Below, one piece after another: positions 40,849-49,844 of a stretch of DNA of 64,000 bases. Position 1 is the stretch's first letter; the number at the start of each line of letters is the position of its first letter. Made by a program: the position numbers and the translations under genes. Below the pieces are notes generated by a model. The model searched no databases. It was not told the origin of the DNA and was given only the letters and a program-made list of their open reading frames with translations. This DNA comes from Vibrio metschnikovii CIP 69.14. Its GTDB lineage: Bacteria; Pseudomonadota; Gammaproteobacteria; Enterobacterales; Vibrionaceae. The DNA lies in the NCBI RefSeq assembly GCF_000176155.1, contig NZ_ACZO01000006.1:1550001-1614000 (forward strand), in the 5' to 3' direction.

Positions 40849-40887
40849 TTCTACAGCCGATTCAAAAACAAGCAATATTGATGTTTT

Positions 40888-40931
40888 TTGACCCAAATCA
40901 ATACTTAAAGTGGGGATATAAGCTATATAAT
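40888..40931 (+). promoter_or_regulatory. Second FNR-type site and -10 element for grcA
   Basis: TTGAC-CCAA-ATCAA (40888-40901) has one mismatch to FNR consensus. TATAAT lies at 40926-40931, so the site centre falls near -42 from the inferred start, the standard position for FNR activation. Confidence 0.78.
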
Positions 40932-40997
40932 ACCCAGCTCAACACGTATTGAAAATTAACACCAATAATGCCACATTCAGTGGGCAAGGAGACAGTA

Positions 40998-41375
40998 ATG
41001 ATCCAAGGTATCCAAATCACTAAAGCCGCCAATGACGACCTGCTTAACTCTATCTGGCTGATCGATAGCCAAACCAATCAAGCACGCTGCGTAGCGGCAG
41101 TCAAAGGCTATGAAGCAGACCAAGTCGTTGCGCTGAGCGAATTTGGCGATTATGAAAGTCGTGAAGTGGCTGTTGAAACCACTCCTCGTATTGAAGGTGG
41201 CCAACACCTAAACGTTAACGTACTAAAACGTGAAACGTTAGAAGATGCCGTCGCTAACCCAGAAAAATACCCACAATTAACCATTCGTGTTTCTGGTTAT
41301 GCTGTGCGTTTTAACTCACTGACGACCGAACAACAACGCGATGTGATTGCACGTACTTTTACTGAATCACTATAA
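40998..41375 (+). CDS. grcA: GrcA (YfiD), autonomous glycyl radical cofactor
   Basis: GrcA replaces the damaged glycyl-radical segment of pyruvate formate-lyase after oxygen exposure. The start chosen is ATG at 40998, with AAGGAGA five bases upstream. A longer start at 40968 adds ten residues without support. The 125 residues end with [13 protein letters not shown], the glycyl-radical motif shared with pyruvate formate-lyase. The two FNR-type sites upstream fit its known anaerobic control in E. coli. Confidence 0.96.
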   Translation: MIQGIQITKAANDDLLNSIWLIDSQTNQARCVAAVKGYEADQVVALSEFGDYESREVAVETTPRIEGGQHLNVNVLKRETLEDAVANPEKYPQLTIRVSGYAVRFNSLTTEQQRDVIARTFTESL

Positions 41376-41418
41376 TCGTGAGTTGAGTGGTTATCTTGAT
41401 ATGATAACCCTGAATATA

Positions 41419-41450
41419 AAAACGGCGTCTATGACTATAGACGCCGTTTT
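41419..41450. terminator. Bidirectional terminator between grcA and thrC
   Basis: AAAACGGCGTCTAT (41419-41432) and its complement (41437-41450) form a perfect 14-bp stem with a 4-nt loop. A second, smaller hairpin (41389-41395 with 41403-41409) precedes it. Confidence 0.92.
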
Positions 41451-41500
41451 CTATTTATTCCGACACGACTTTGCATGACAGTTCAAGCGTAAACTCAATA

Positions 41501-42778
41501 TTACAAAGCCACTAAGCGCGCTTTTAATTGCGCAAAATCCGCATCAAGCTGTTCAGAAAGCAAAGTCATCACGGCATGTTTAGCAAGCGGGGCAGGAAGA
41601 TCAATATCGCTACCTAAAATATCATCAACCACTTCTTTAAACTTCGCAGGATGCGCGGTACATAAAAATAACCCGGTTTCACCTGGTTGTAATTGCTGAG
41701 TTAAGAGACGATAACCAATCGCGCCATGTGGCTCACACAAATAGCCAAGCTCATTGAGTTCTTGTACCGCTTGAGCGCTTTCATTATCCAAGACTGAGCC
41801 TTTACCTAACGTATCTAAACCCCAGCTTTGTAATCGACATAGCTCTTCAATACGTGGCCAGTTGTTCGGCTGACTCACATCCATCGCATTGGCGGTGGTG
41901 GCGACGGTTGGTTTCGGATCCCATTTTCCCGTCTCAAGATAACGTGGCACGGTATCATTGGCATTAGTTGCGGCGATAAAACGTTTGACCGGTAACCCCA
42001 TGGCTTTAGCAAATAAGCCAGCCGTCAAATTACCAAAATTACCGCTAGGGACACTGATGACTAAGTTTTCTCGCTCCGCTTTACTAAGCTGAGCAACCGC
42101 TTCAAAGTAATAACAAATTTGCGCCATTAAGCGACTAATATTAATCGAGTTAGCTGAATTAAGGCCGATTTGCTGACGCAGATCGGCATCATCAAAGGCT
42201 TGCTTGACTAGTGCTTGGCAAGCATCAAAGTCACCGTTTACCGCAATGGTATGAATGTTGCCGCCTAGGGTACAAAATAGCTTTTCTTGTAACGGACTAA
42301 TTTTTCCTTTCGGGTACAAAATCACCACATTAATGTTAGGCATACCATAAAAAGCATGGGCAACAGCCGCTCCTGTATCACCGGATGTCGCAGTGAGAAT
42401 AGTAATTTTACCGCCATCAGAGACCGCCGCGAGAGATTGAGCCATGAAGCGGCCACCAAAATCTTTAAACGCTAGCGTCGGTCCATGAAAAAGCTCTAAT
42501 GCATAAATATCTTGGTTGATCGCTTTAATCGGCGCGGGAAATTGGAACGCCTGATTGACCATCTCAGTCACTTTTTCCGCGGCCAGTTCATCACCAATTA
42601 ACGCAGATAAAATTTTACTGCTACGCGAGATAAAATCTTCATCTAATAGCGCGTCAATATCACTAAATTTAGGTAACTCAGCAGGGAAAAACAACCCCTG
42701 ATTACGACCTAAGCCTTGGCGAACGGCTTGGGCAAAAGAGACTTGTTGATCATTTTCTTTGATGTTGTACAGCTTCAT
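41501..42778 (-). CDS. thrC: ThrC, threonine synthase
   Basis: ThrC converts phosphohomoserine to threonine with pyridoxal phosphate. The start is the ATG at 42778 (MKLYNIKEN), which overlaps the thrB stop by four bases (ATGA), with AGGAAG upstream. A longer frame to 42823 lies inside thrB. The product is 425 residues. The cofactor lysine is in [13 protein letters not shown]. It is the last gene of the thr operon, and the four-base overlap suggests coupled translation with thrB. Confidence 0.97.
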   Translation of the reverse strand: MKLYNIKENDQQVSFAQAVRQGLGRNQGLFFPAELPKFSDIDALLDEDFISRSSKILSALIGDELAAEKVTEMVNQAFQFPAPIKAINQDIYALELFHGPTLAFKDFGGRFMAQSLAAVSDGGKITILTATSGDTGAAVAHAFYGMPNINVVILYPKGKISPLQEKLFCTLGGNIHTIAVNGDFDACQALVKQAFDDADLRQQIGLNSANSINISRLMAQICYYFEAVAQLSKAERENLVISVPSGNFGNLTAGLFAKAMGLPVKRFIAATNANDTVPRYLETGKWDPKPTVATTANAMDVSQPNNWPRIEELCRLQSWGLDTLGKGSVLDNESAQAVQELNELGYLCEPHGAIGYRLLTQQLQPGETGLFLCTAHPAKFKEVVDDILGSDIDLPAPLAKHAVMTLLSEQLDADFAQLKARLVAL

Positions 42779-43746
42779 AATTGACTTCCTGTTACTTGTG
42801 ATCCTTGCTTGTCTAGACGACAAATATGCACGAATCCTTGTTCATTTTGTAAATAATTTTTTTCAAGCCACTTCGCAACGCGCTCGGCAACGTCTTGCTG
42901 CTGACAAATACTAAATAAAGTTGGCCCGCTACCTGAGATCCCCGTGACCAGAGCCCCGGCAGATTTGGCATACTCGCGGGCTTGGCTAAAACCAGGTAAC
43001 AGTTTTTCACGATATGGCTCAGCAATCACATCTTTGATCATCGTGGCAGCCAATTCCGGTTGCTGAGTATGGCAGGCATGGATAAAGCCAGCCAGATGAC
43101 GGCCATGAGCAATCACATCTTGACGACGATATTGAGCGGGTAAAATAGCCCGAGCTTCAGCGGTTGAAACTTTAATCCCAGGGTAAGCCATGACCCAAAA
43201 CCACTGATCAAAACCCGGTACAGGTTGGCTGATTATGCCTTGCTCCTCAATCATCAACTGCAAGCCACCTAAGTAGCATGGTGCGACATTATCATAATGA
43301 ATGCCACCGGAGATTTTTCCTTCCATTTCCCCCATTAATGCCAGTAATTCAGTCTCGTTCAATGGTTGGCCATGAAAGCGATTTAAGGCATCGAGCGCGG
43401 CAACAATTGAACAAGCGCTAGAACCAAGTCCAGATCCAATCGGCATGTTTTTCTCTAGGGTCATCACGAGAGGCTTTACGGAGATCTGCTTGATGGTTAA
43501 TTCACGAACAAATACCGTCCAACAGTCATAAACAATATTTTGCTCAGGATCGCTAGGCAGTTTATCGACAAAGCGCCCCGCGGTTTTGAGTTCAAAAGGC
43601 AGGCTTCCCGCTTGAACGCACACTCGGTCGCCTAATAAACTGCCATCAATCGGAGAGACGGCGGCACCCAGAACATCAAAACCGACGCTCACATTCCCAA
43701 TCGAGGCTGGCGCGTAAACTACTACACTCATATCACTTGAACTCAT
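42775..43746 (-). CDS. thrB: ThrB, homoserine kinase
   Basis: ThrB phosphorylates homoserine with ATP. It is a GHMP kinase of 323 residues. [17 protein letters not shown] marks the start of the fold, and the ATP-binding loop is [22 protein letters not shown] is the C-terminal motif. The ATG at 43746 has AGGGG nine bases upstream. An internal Met (43731) is closer to where E. coli ThrB starts but lacks a Shine-Dalgarno. thrA ends three bases before its start. Confidence 0.96.
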   Translation of the reverse strand: MSSSDMSVVVYAPASIGNVSVGFDVLGAAVSPIDGSLLGDRVCVQAGSLPFELKTAGRFVDKLPSDPEQNIVYDCWTVFVRELTIKQISVKPLVMTLEKNMPIGSGLGSSACSIVAALDALNRFHGQPLNETELLALMGEMEGKISGGIHYDNVAPCYLGGLQLMIEEQGIISQPVPGFDQWFWVMAYPGIKVSTAEARAILPAQYRRQDVIAHGRHLAGFIHACHTQQPELAATMIKDVIAEPYREKLLPGFSQAREYAKSAGALVTGISGSGPTLFSICQQQDVAERVAKWLEKNYLQNEQGFVHICRLDKQGSQVTGSQL

Positions 43747-43749
43747 CGC

Positions 43750-46209
43750 TTAAACCCCTAACTTCCAGCCTAATGTCCGCATCACATCGGCAAAAACACC
43801 CGCAGCTGTGACCTCAGTACCAGCACCATAGCCACGAAGTACCAACGGGATCGGCTGATAATAACGGCTGTAAAATGCCAGTGCATTCTCACCGTCTTTG
43901 ACTTTAAACATCGGGTCGTTTTCATCAACCATCGCGAGACGAACTTGGCAACGCCCAGCGCAAATTTCTGCTACGTAGCGAAGTACACGGCCTTGCTGAC
44001 GCGCTTGATCAACTAACTGTGCAAAATAGTGGTCAGCTTGTGGTAAACGAGCAATAAACGCTTCAACACTGCCTGAAGCATCAAAACCCGGTGGTAAAGC
44101 TGGCTCAACCTCCACATCATTCAGTTCAAGCGCTAAACCAGATTCACGAGCCAAAATTAGTAACTTACGCGCTACATCAATCCCAGACAAATCATCTCGG
44201 GGATCCGGCTCAGTAAAGCCTTTCTCTTTGGCTAATAACGTCGCCTGACTAAAAGTCAGTCCCTCATCCAATTTACCAAAAATAAACGAGAGAGAACCGG
44301 ATAAAATACCGTTAAATTGCTCAAGTTCATCCCCTGCAGCAATCAAGTTTTGTAAATTTTCAATAACCGGTAGACCAGCACCGACGGTAGTTTCATACAT
44401 TAATTTACGGCGCGACTGACGAGCTACATTACGTAATTGCTGATAGTAAGCCATGCTACCTGTATTGGCTTTTTTATTAGGCGTCACCACATGAAAGCCT
44501 GCGGCAAGAAAATCGGCGTATTGACTAGCAATCACTTCGCTAGACGTACAATCGACTAATACTGGATTAATAATATGATTGCGTTGAACCAGAGCGGTTA
44601 AATTGGCTAAAGAGAAAGCCTCCGTCGCGGCGCTCATTCTGTCTCGCCAATGCTCTAATGGCAGGCCGTCAGCATCGAGTAATAACCCTTTACTATTCGC
44701 TAAACCACAGACGCGGATCACGATACCTTTGGCAGCAAGTTTGGTTTGTTGACGATAAATTTGATCCACCAGTTCACCGCCAACACCACCGATGCCAACC
44801 ACAAACACATCAAGGAAATGTTTTGAGTTAAACAAATTTTCGTGACACGCTTTAATTGCAGGTGAGACTTTATCTTCTGGGATCACCGCAGAAATCGCTC
44901 GTTCGGAAGAGCCTTGAGCAATGGCAACAATGTTGACATGTGCTTCGGTTAACGAAGCAAAAAATTGTGCCGCCACGCCACGTGAGGTGCGCATGCCATC
45001 ACCAACCAATGTAATGATCGACAAATCGTTCATAAACTCAACCGGCTCCAACAAGCCTTCTTTTAGTTCCAACTCAAATGCTTCGGCTAATGCTTGTTGA
45101 GCTAACCGTTTATCTTGGGCTTCAATACAAAAGCTAATGCTGTATTCAGAAGACGACTGAGTGATCAAGACAATCGATACCCCAGCAGTAGACATTGCAC
45201 CGAATACACGACTCGCCATACCAACCATGCCCTTCATACCCGGTCCGGATACGTTAACCATGGTCAAATGATTCAAGGTCGTGATGCCTTTGATCGCCAG
45301 TTGATCTTCACCCGTATCTTGACCAATTAATGTCCCCGCCCCTTGCGGATTAAAGCTGTTTTTGATCAAACATGGGATATGGAATTGAGCGATTGGGGCG
45401 ATAGTTTTGGGGTGCAACACCGAAGCACCAAAATAAGACAACTCCATTGCTTCTTGATAGCTAAGCGACTTGAGTAAGCGAGCATCGGCAACCAAACGAG
45501 GGTCACAGTTATACACGCCATCAACGTCGGTCCAGATTTCACAACATTCTGCGCGTAAACACGCCGCCAATACTGCGGCAGAATAATCCGATCCATTACG
45601 CCCTAAACAAACCAGCTCACCCTTTTTATTACCTGCGGTGAAACCAGGCATGATATGGACATGTTGCTTGGGTAATGGGGACTGTAAAAAGTTTTGTGTC
45701 GAAAGTTCAACATCGACCATGGCTTCCAGATAATCACCTTTAGCGATGAGATACTGAACTGGATCAATTAAATTGACCGCTAAACCTTTGGCTTGGATGA
45801 CCGCTTTCATTAGCTGTATAGAAATACGCTCACCTTTACTGATGATCCGCGCATTCACATTATCAGGACACATGCCTAACAGATGAATACCATGCACAAA
45901 CTGACGCAGTTGAGTCATAGATTGCTCTACTTGTCGATGATAAGCAGCGCCGTCTATCTTGGGGAGCTGAGCTTGAATATCACTAAACAAACGTTGGAAT
46001 GACTGTTCCAGTTCAAGCACTTGCCTTTCAACATCACCATGACGTAACGCCGTATCGATAATCGCCACTAGCTTATTGGTGGTTTTACCCGGTGCTGAAA
46101 GCACAATGGCCACGTCTTCTTGTTGAGCATTGTTAACGATAATATCGGCCGCTCTCAATAGACGTTCAGCATCCGCTAATGATGAACCTCCAAATTTTAA
46201 TACTCGCAT
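43750..46209 (-). CDS. thrA: ThrA, bifunctional aspartokinase I / homoserine dehydrogenase I
   Basis: ThrA carries out the first and third steps of threonine synthesis. The start is ATG at 46209 ([12 protein letters not shown]), with GGAG six bases upstream. The longer in-frame start at 46317 lies upstream of the attenuator and is not likely used. The 819-residue product contains the aspartokinase domain (about 1-290, KFGGSS motif), a central pair of ACT regulatory regions, and the homoserine dehydrogenase domain from about residue 465 ([17 protein letters not shown]-binding loop, and [10 protein letters not shown]). The leader peptide and attenuator upstream control it by threonine and isoleucine supply. 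Confidence 0.97.
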   Translation of the reverse strand: MRVLKFGGSSLADAERLLRAADIIVNNAQQEDVAIVLSAPGKTTNKLVAIIDTALRHGDVERQVLELEQSFQRLFSDIQAQLPKIDGAAYHRQVEQSMTQLRQFVHGIHLLGMCPDNVNARIISKGERISIQLMKAVIQAKGLAVNLIDPVQYLIAKGDYLEAMVDVELSTQNFLQSPLPKQHVHIMPGFTAGNKKGELVCLGRNGSDYSAAVLAACLRAECCEIWTDVDGVYNCDPRLVADARLLKSLSYQEAMELSYFGASVLHPKTIAPIAQFHIPCLIKNSFNPQGAGTLIGQDTGEDQLAIKGITTLNHLTMVNVSGPGMKGMVGMASRVFGAMSTAGVSIVLITQSSSEYSISFCIEAQDKRLAQQALAEAFELELKEGLLEPVEFMNDLSIITLVGDGMRTSRGVAAQFFASLTEAHVNIVAIAQGSSERAISAVIPEDKVSPAIKACHENLFNSKHFLDVFVVGIGGVGGELVDQIYRQQTKLAAKGIVIRVCGLANSKGLLLDADGLPLEHWRDRMSAATEAFSLANLTALVQRNHIINPVLVDCTSSEVIASQYADFLAAGFHVVTPNKKANTGSMAYYQQLRNVARQSRRKLMYETTVGAGLPVIENLQNLIAAGDELEQFNGILSGSLSFIFGKLDEGLTFSQATLLAKEKGFTEPDPRDDLSGIDVARKLLILARESGLALELNDVEVEPALPPGFDASGSVEAFIARLPQADHYFAQLVDQARQQGRVLRYVAEICAGRCQVRLAMVDENDPMFKVKDGENALAFYSRYYQPIPLVLRGYGAGTEVTAAGVFADVMRTLGWKLGV

Positions 46210-46242
46210 CCCTTTCTCCAAACTCGTCAAAATAATAGGTAT

Positions 46243-46280
46243 AAAAAAAGGCCTGTATCGGTGGGGATACAGGCCTTTTT
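46243..46280 (-). terminator. thr operon attenuator
   Basis: The arms 46245-46259 and 46266-46280 form a 15-bp stem with a 6-nt loop. On the minus strand a T run follows. It lies between the thrL stop codon (46298) and thrA, exactly where a threonine attenuator should be. Confidence 0.93.
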
Positions 46281-46297
46281 CTTGTGAAATTTTACGC

Positions 46298-46351
46298 TCA
46301 GCAGCCCGCCCCAACATGCGTAGTGTCGGTGGTAATAATGGTGGTGGTCAT
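46298..46351 (-). CDS. thrL: thr operon leader peptide
   Basis: This 17-residue peptide contains seven threonines and two isoleucines: it reads [17 protein letters not shown]. Ribosome stalling at the Thr/Ile codons when charged tRNA is scarce would prevent the attenuator at 46245-46280 from forming. This matches the E. coli thrL design, with fewer codons. It lies 142 bp before the thrA start and is too short for routine gene calling. Confidence 0.92.
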   Translation of the reverse strand: MTTTIITTDTTHVGAGC

Positions 46352-46624
46352 TACTAGGCTGAACAATGTCATCACGATGATAAATCACTTTCTGTGGGCG
46401 TTTATCTACGTTTACCTTATTTCTTGTTGCAGAGTCAATAAAAAGTTTAACATTCTATGCATTTTAAATAATCATTCGCTCAATAAAGATAAACAAAACC
46501 GAGCTTTATCACCCATCCATTAATCATAGAGATAAATTCAAGATAATTTCTCTCTGCAAAGCGGGGAATTTTATGCTTAAATAGTGTTCAACGTGAAACA
46601 AAGCTCGGTAACAAGGAGGATACC

Positions 46625-47095
46625 ATGCGCATACTGATCGCACTGTCTGGCTTATGGCTAGCATTAAGCGCCCACGCGGTAACGCTCCCTTCCTTACCTT
46701 CTGAGCCCTCCCGCTCTGCGCACACCGTTTTTCTCTACAGTGACCCCAATAGCCAAACTTTCGATAGTTGGGTAATTGATAGTGGCTACGCTTACAATGT
46801 CTTTCGTAACGTTGATCTTTATGTCGGTGCGAGGATTAACTCATCAAGCGCTTCAATCAATGGCGCTAGTAATGGCTTTTTAAGCGGTGTGAGTTACAAA
46901 GTTAACGAGCGAGTCTCGGTTAAGAGTACCCTTTATTCATCGACAAAATACGATGACCAAAAACGTCGCTATGACGCCTTTTCAGCAGAGCTATCCAGTC
47001 GCCTACGTCTATCGGAAAACTTAGATTTACACGCCACCCTTGACTATCAAGAATGGCAACAGGGTATTGAGTTCGGTATCGGCTTTCGGTTTTAA
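46625..47095 (+). CDS. Small exported, probable outer-membrane beta-barrel protein
   Basis: I do not recognise the family. The 156-residue product has a signal peptide (about 1-19, ending SAHA). The mature part has alternating hydrophobic/polar stretches and many Tyr, Ser and Asn. It ends in GFRF, whose terminal phenylalanine is the usual signal for outer-membrane insertion. A small eight-stranded barrel is a reasonable reading. AAGGAGG lies just before the ATG. It is divergent from the thr operon and convergent with, and overlapping by four bases, the RraA-like gene. Confidence 0.75.
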   Translation: MRILIALSGLWLALSAHAVTLPSLPSEPSRSAHTVFLYSDPNSQTFDSWVIDSGYAYNVFRNVDLYVGARINSSSASINGASNGFLSGVSYKVNERVSVKSTLYSSTKYDDQKRRYDAFSAELSSRLRLSENLDLHATLDYQEWQQGIEFGIGFRF

Positions 47096-47577
47096 GCCAA
47101 CGTTAGCGATTGCTCAGAGAGTAAAATACCATTCCAATCGGCATACAGATAATCCCCAGGTTGAACCATTTGGTTGTGCAAAGTTAGAGTCACATTGACC
47201 TCTCCTGCACCACGCTTGTCAGTTTTAAAGGGCGAGGTACCTAACGCTTTAATCCCTAAATCCATTTGTGACATCGCTACAACATCGCGGATGGCACCAT
47301 TAATGATCACGCCTTCCCAACCGTTTTCAATTGCCATGATCGCAACTTGATCGCCCATTAAGGCTTTTTGGCAAGAACCATTACCATCAACAACCAAAAC
47401 TTTACCTTTACCTGGTTGACTGAGAATCTCTTTGACTTTTGAGTTATCATGATAGCAACGTACAGTGACTATCTCTCCCCAAAATGCACTACGCATGCCA
47501 AAATTTTGTAGTGGTAGATTAAGTAGCGTAACTTGTGATGGGTACTTATCACACAGATCCGGTGTTATATCGTTCAT
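47092..47577 (-). CDS. RraA-family protein (putative 4-hydroxy-4-methyl-2-oxoglutarate aldolase)
   Basis: This 161-residue protein matches E. coli RraA in length and most of its sequence, for example [13 protein letters not shown] at the start and LVVDGNG near residue 61. E. coli RraA binds and inhibits RNase E. Here the aldolase signature D-x20-R-D is intact (Asp76, Arg97, Asp98), whereas E. coli RraA has Gln at the second Asp. So this paralogue may keep metal-dependent aldolase or decarboxylase activity. The gene context (thr operon and DUF3293) does not help decide. Its end overlaps the neighbouring barrel-like gene by four bases. Confidence 0.87.
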   Translation of the reverse strand: MNDITPDLCDKYPSQVTLLNLPLQNFGMRSAFWGEIVTVRCYHDNSKVKEILSQPGKGKVLVVDGNGSCQKALMGDQVAIMAIENGWEGVIINGAIRDVVAMSQMDLGIKALGTSPFKTDKRGAGEVNVTLTLHNQMVQPGDYLYADWNGILLSEQSLTLA

Positions 47578-47744
47578 TGTTCCTCCATGATTCTAATCGC
47601 CTAACGACAAGAAGTGGTAACATCGCGAGTAAGTGTATGTGTCTTAATCAGCGCCAATAATAATCAACTTGCTGATCGAGTACTCACACCCACCGCTACC
47701 GTTTCAAGTCGCAAGGAATAAGTAAATCTGTTACATGACTCGGT

Positions 47745-48134
47745 TTAAGGTGATGTGATTTTGCTTGATAATAACCCTAAATCGAATCGTTGATGATCAA
47801 GGCAAGATTGCAAAATAAGTTGCCCATCTTGTACGTAATAAAGCGCATGTTGCGCAAACTGGCCAGCTAAAACCACCGCGTCAGCGAGAGGCATCACGAC
47901 TGCAAAACTCTCTTCATACCAACTAAAATCCTCATTACCAACGATCACATCGGTCAAATCATAGCCGATTAAAGCTTGCTGTAAACGTCGATTATTTCGC
48001 CGATTCTCATCTTCTGACAAGCGAACGCTTCGTGGGTTCCATGCGGTAATAATCGCAAAATTCCCTTCAATACTCCTTGTTGGGAACACCAGCGTGACTT
48101 GAGTGTAAGCGTACCATAGGTTTTCATTGATCAT
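47745..48134 (-). CDS. DUF3293 domain protein
   Basis: The protein has 129 residues, soluble, without a signal peptide. The AIITAWNPRSVRLSEDENRRNN segment is typical of DUF3293. Function is unknown. It sits divergent from arcA, sharing a 307-bp gap with the FNR site at 48184-48197. Confidence 0.85.
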   Translation of the reverse strand: MINENLWYAYTQVTLVFPTRSIEGNFAIITAWNPRSVRLSEDENRRNNRRLQQALIGYDLTDVIVGNEDFSWYEESFAVVMPLADAVVLAGQFAQHALYYVQDGQLILQSCLDHQRFDLGLLSSKITSP

Positions 48135-48441
48135 CTCTTTTTACATCTCGTTATTACTATTCATATCTGTTACATTGCAACTCTTGATATAAATCAACAA
48201 AGTGATTGGAATTAACATTTGGGCGTTGTTAGCATGCTGTTAACATTATAGAATCCGCTCAAAGGCTGATAGAAGTGAAAGGTGATGGATCTTTATAGCA
48301 AATATACCAAGGACGGCGGCAGTTGAGGTGATTTTTCAAGATACTTTGATTTATTATCAACATAAAGTTTCTTGTATGTTATGTTTTTGCCTAGAATAAG
48401 TTCTATTAGTACAATTTTTTCACAAGTTTGGGTACCGCCAA
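48135..48441. other. Divergent gap between DUF3293 gene and arcA
   Basis: Promoter region of 307 bp containing one perfect FNR-type site at 48184-48197. I see no gene in it and cannot place the -10 element with confidence. Confidence 0.6.
48184..48197 (+). promoter_or_regulatory. Perfect FNR site upstream of arcA
   Basis: TTGAT-ATAA-ATCAA is an exact match to the FNR consensus. It lies about 245 bp before the arcA start codon. E. coli arcA is also activated by FNR. Confidence 0.8.
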
Positions 48442-49158
48442 ATGCAAACCCCGCAGATTCTTATCGTTGAAGACGAGCAAGTCACTCGCAACACATTAAA
48501 AAGTATTTTTGAGGCAGAGGGATACGCTGTTTTTGAAGCCAGTAACGGTGAAGAGATGCACCAAATACTGTCGGATAATCCCATTAACTTAGTCATCATG
48601 GACATTAACCTACCGGGTAAAAATGGTTTGCTACTCGCCCGTGAACTACGCGAACAGGCAGATGTGGCTCTGATGTTTTTAACGGGTCGTGATAATGAAG
48701 TTGATAAAATTTTAGGACTTGAAATAGGTGCCGACGATTACATCACCAAACCTTTTAATCCTCGTGAATTAACCATTCGTGCGCGTAACTTATTGAGCCG
48801 TTCAATGAATGCTAACGTTGCTCACGAAGAAAAACGTTCGGTTGAAAAATATCAATTTAATGGCTGGGTATTAGATATTAATAGCCGTTCTTTGATCAGC
48901 CCACATGGTGAAGGTTACAAGCTGCCACGCTCAGAATTCCGTGCTCTGCTTCATTTCTGTGAGAATCCGGGGAAAATTCAAACTCGTGCCGATCTATTGA
49001 AGAAAATGACCGGTCGTGAACTTAAGCCTCATGATCGCACCGTTGACGTTACCATCCGTCGTATTCGTAAGCATTTTGAATCGATCTCCGGTACACCAGA
49101 AATCATCGCGACCATTCATGGTGAAGGCTATCGCTTCTGTGGGGATATCACTGAGTAA
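48442..49158 (+). CDS. arcA: ArcA, two-component response regulator for aerobic/anaerobic control
   Basis: The protein has 238 residues. The receiver domain (1-120) has the acidic pair in VEDEQ, the phosphorylated aspartate in [11 protein letters not shown] (about residue 54), and the KPF switch lysine. The C-terminal winged helix (about 140-235) ends with the TIHGEGYRF hallmark of the OmpR family. It partners ArcB, encoded just downstream on the opposite strand, and represses respiratory genes when oxygen is low. The FNR site upstream fits anaerobic induction. Confidence 0.97.
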   Translation: MQTPQILIVEDEQVTRNTLKSIFEAEGYAVFEASNGEEMHQILSDNPINLVIMDINLPGKNGLLLARELREQADVALMFLTGRDNEVDKILGLEIGADDYITKPFNPRELTIRARNLLSRSMNANVAHEEKRSVEKYQFNGWVLDINSRSLISPHGEGYKLPRSEFRALLHFCENPGKIQTRADLLKKMTGRELKPHDRTVDVTIRRIRKHFESISGTPEIIATIHGEGYRFCGDITE

Positions 49159-49172
49159 GCGGACATGTTATT

Positions 49173-49206
49173 AAAAAAAGCCTCGACAGATGATCGAGGC
49201 TTTTTT
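49173..49206. terminator. Rho-independent terminator after arcA
   Basis: GCCTCGA (49180-49186) pairs with TCGAGGC (49194-49200). Seven A and six T residues flank the stem, so it can work on both strands. Confidence 0.9.
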
Positions 49207-49375
49207 ATGGTTATCATGCCGAAATCACGGGGCCTGCAGGTGCTCCCGAATTTTTTAGAGCAGCCGCGAAGCGAGACATGAATCAATCGCTATATGCATA
49301 GATGACGAGATGTTCGAAGCGAAAGAGCCGCTAGTTTTAAAGTCCACTCTAAAGTCAACAGACCCTAGGTATTCG

Positions 49376-49843
49376 TTAATAGACTTTATCAATCGATACT
49401 TGATGCTCGACTAACCACGTCTTACCTAAACTGTCTTGTACCCCCAGCGCCACACTCACTGGACGGTTAATATCCACCGATAGCGTGCTGTTAAATACCA
49501 CTTCCCAATTATTTTCGCTTGGTGTACGAAGTTCTAACTCAGAGCCAGCAAGCGACCAGATCTCATCTCCTTGTCTGAACACTAATTGAAACAGGGTTAA
49601 ATCCGCTGGCAATTGACCTGAAGTTTCTAACACTAGAGTACCGTTTAAATTGTCGGTAAAATCGAGCTCAGTAGCCTCCTCAGTTAATGCTATTTTAGGC
49701 ATCCTATCGGTCCATAAGTTGCTTTTTAGCTGAATAGCGGTCTGAGAAAATAGTGCCGCATTACTTGCCTGCCAATTGACTTGCGGCGACGTTGCACACG
49801 CTGACAATAAAAATGTGAGTATCATTAAGCCATATTTTTTCAT
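49376..49843 (-). CDS. Uncharacterised lipoprotein, co-transcribed with arcB
   Basis: The 155-residue product has a lipoprotein signal: MKKYGLMILTFLLSAC, with the lipidated cysteine at position 16 (LSAC). The residue after the cysteine is Ala, so outer-membrane sorting is expected. The mature part is beta-rich and has no family I recognise. Its start is one base beyond the arcB stop codon, so it is almost certainly translated from the arcB transcript. A link to the Arc system is possible but unproven. Confidence 0.82.
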   Translation of the reverse strand: MKKYGLMILTFLLSACATSPQVNWQASNAALFSQTAIQLKSNLWTDRMPKIALTEEATELDFTDNLNGTLVLETSGQLPADLTLFQLVFRQGDEIWSLAGSELELRTPSENNWEVVFNSTLSVDINRPVSVALGVQDSLGKTWLVEHQVSIDKVY

Positions 49844-49844
49844 A

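Larger units (their letters stand above)
40672..40997. other. Divergent gap between nfo and grcA
   Basis: Promoter region of 326 bp. The grcA-side half carries two FNR-type sites and a TATAAT. The nfo-side half is A/T-rich with no clear site. Confidence 0.6.

Noticed and set aside
6738..49370. Shared 14-bp word CCTAGGGTCTGTTG as proof of a mobile element
   Set aside because: Several 14-mer matches are expected by chance in 64 kb when both strands are compared, so the word alone proves nothing.
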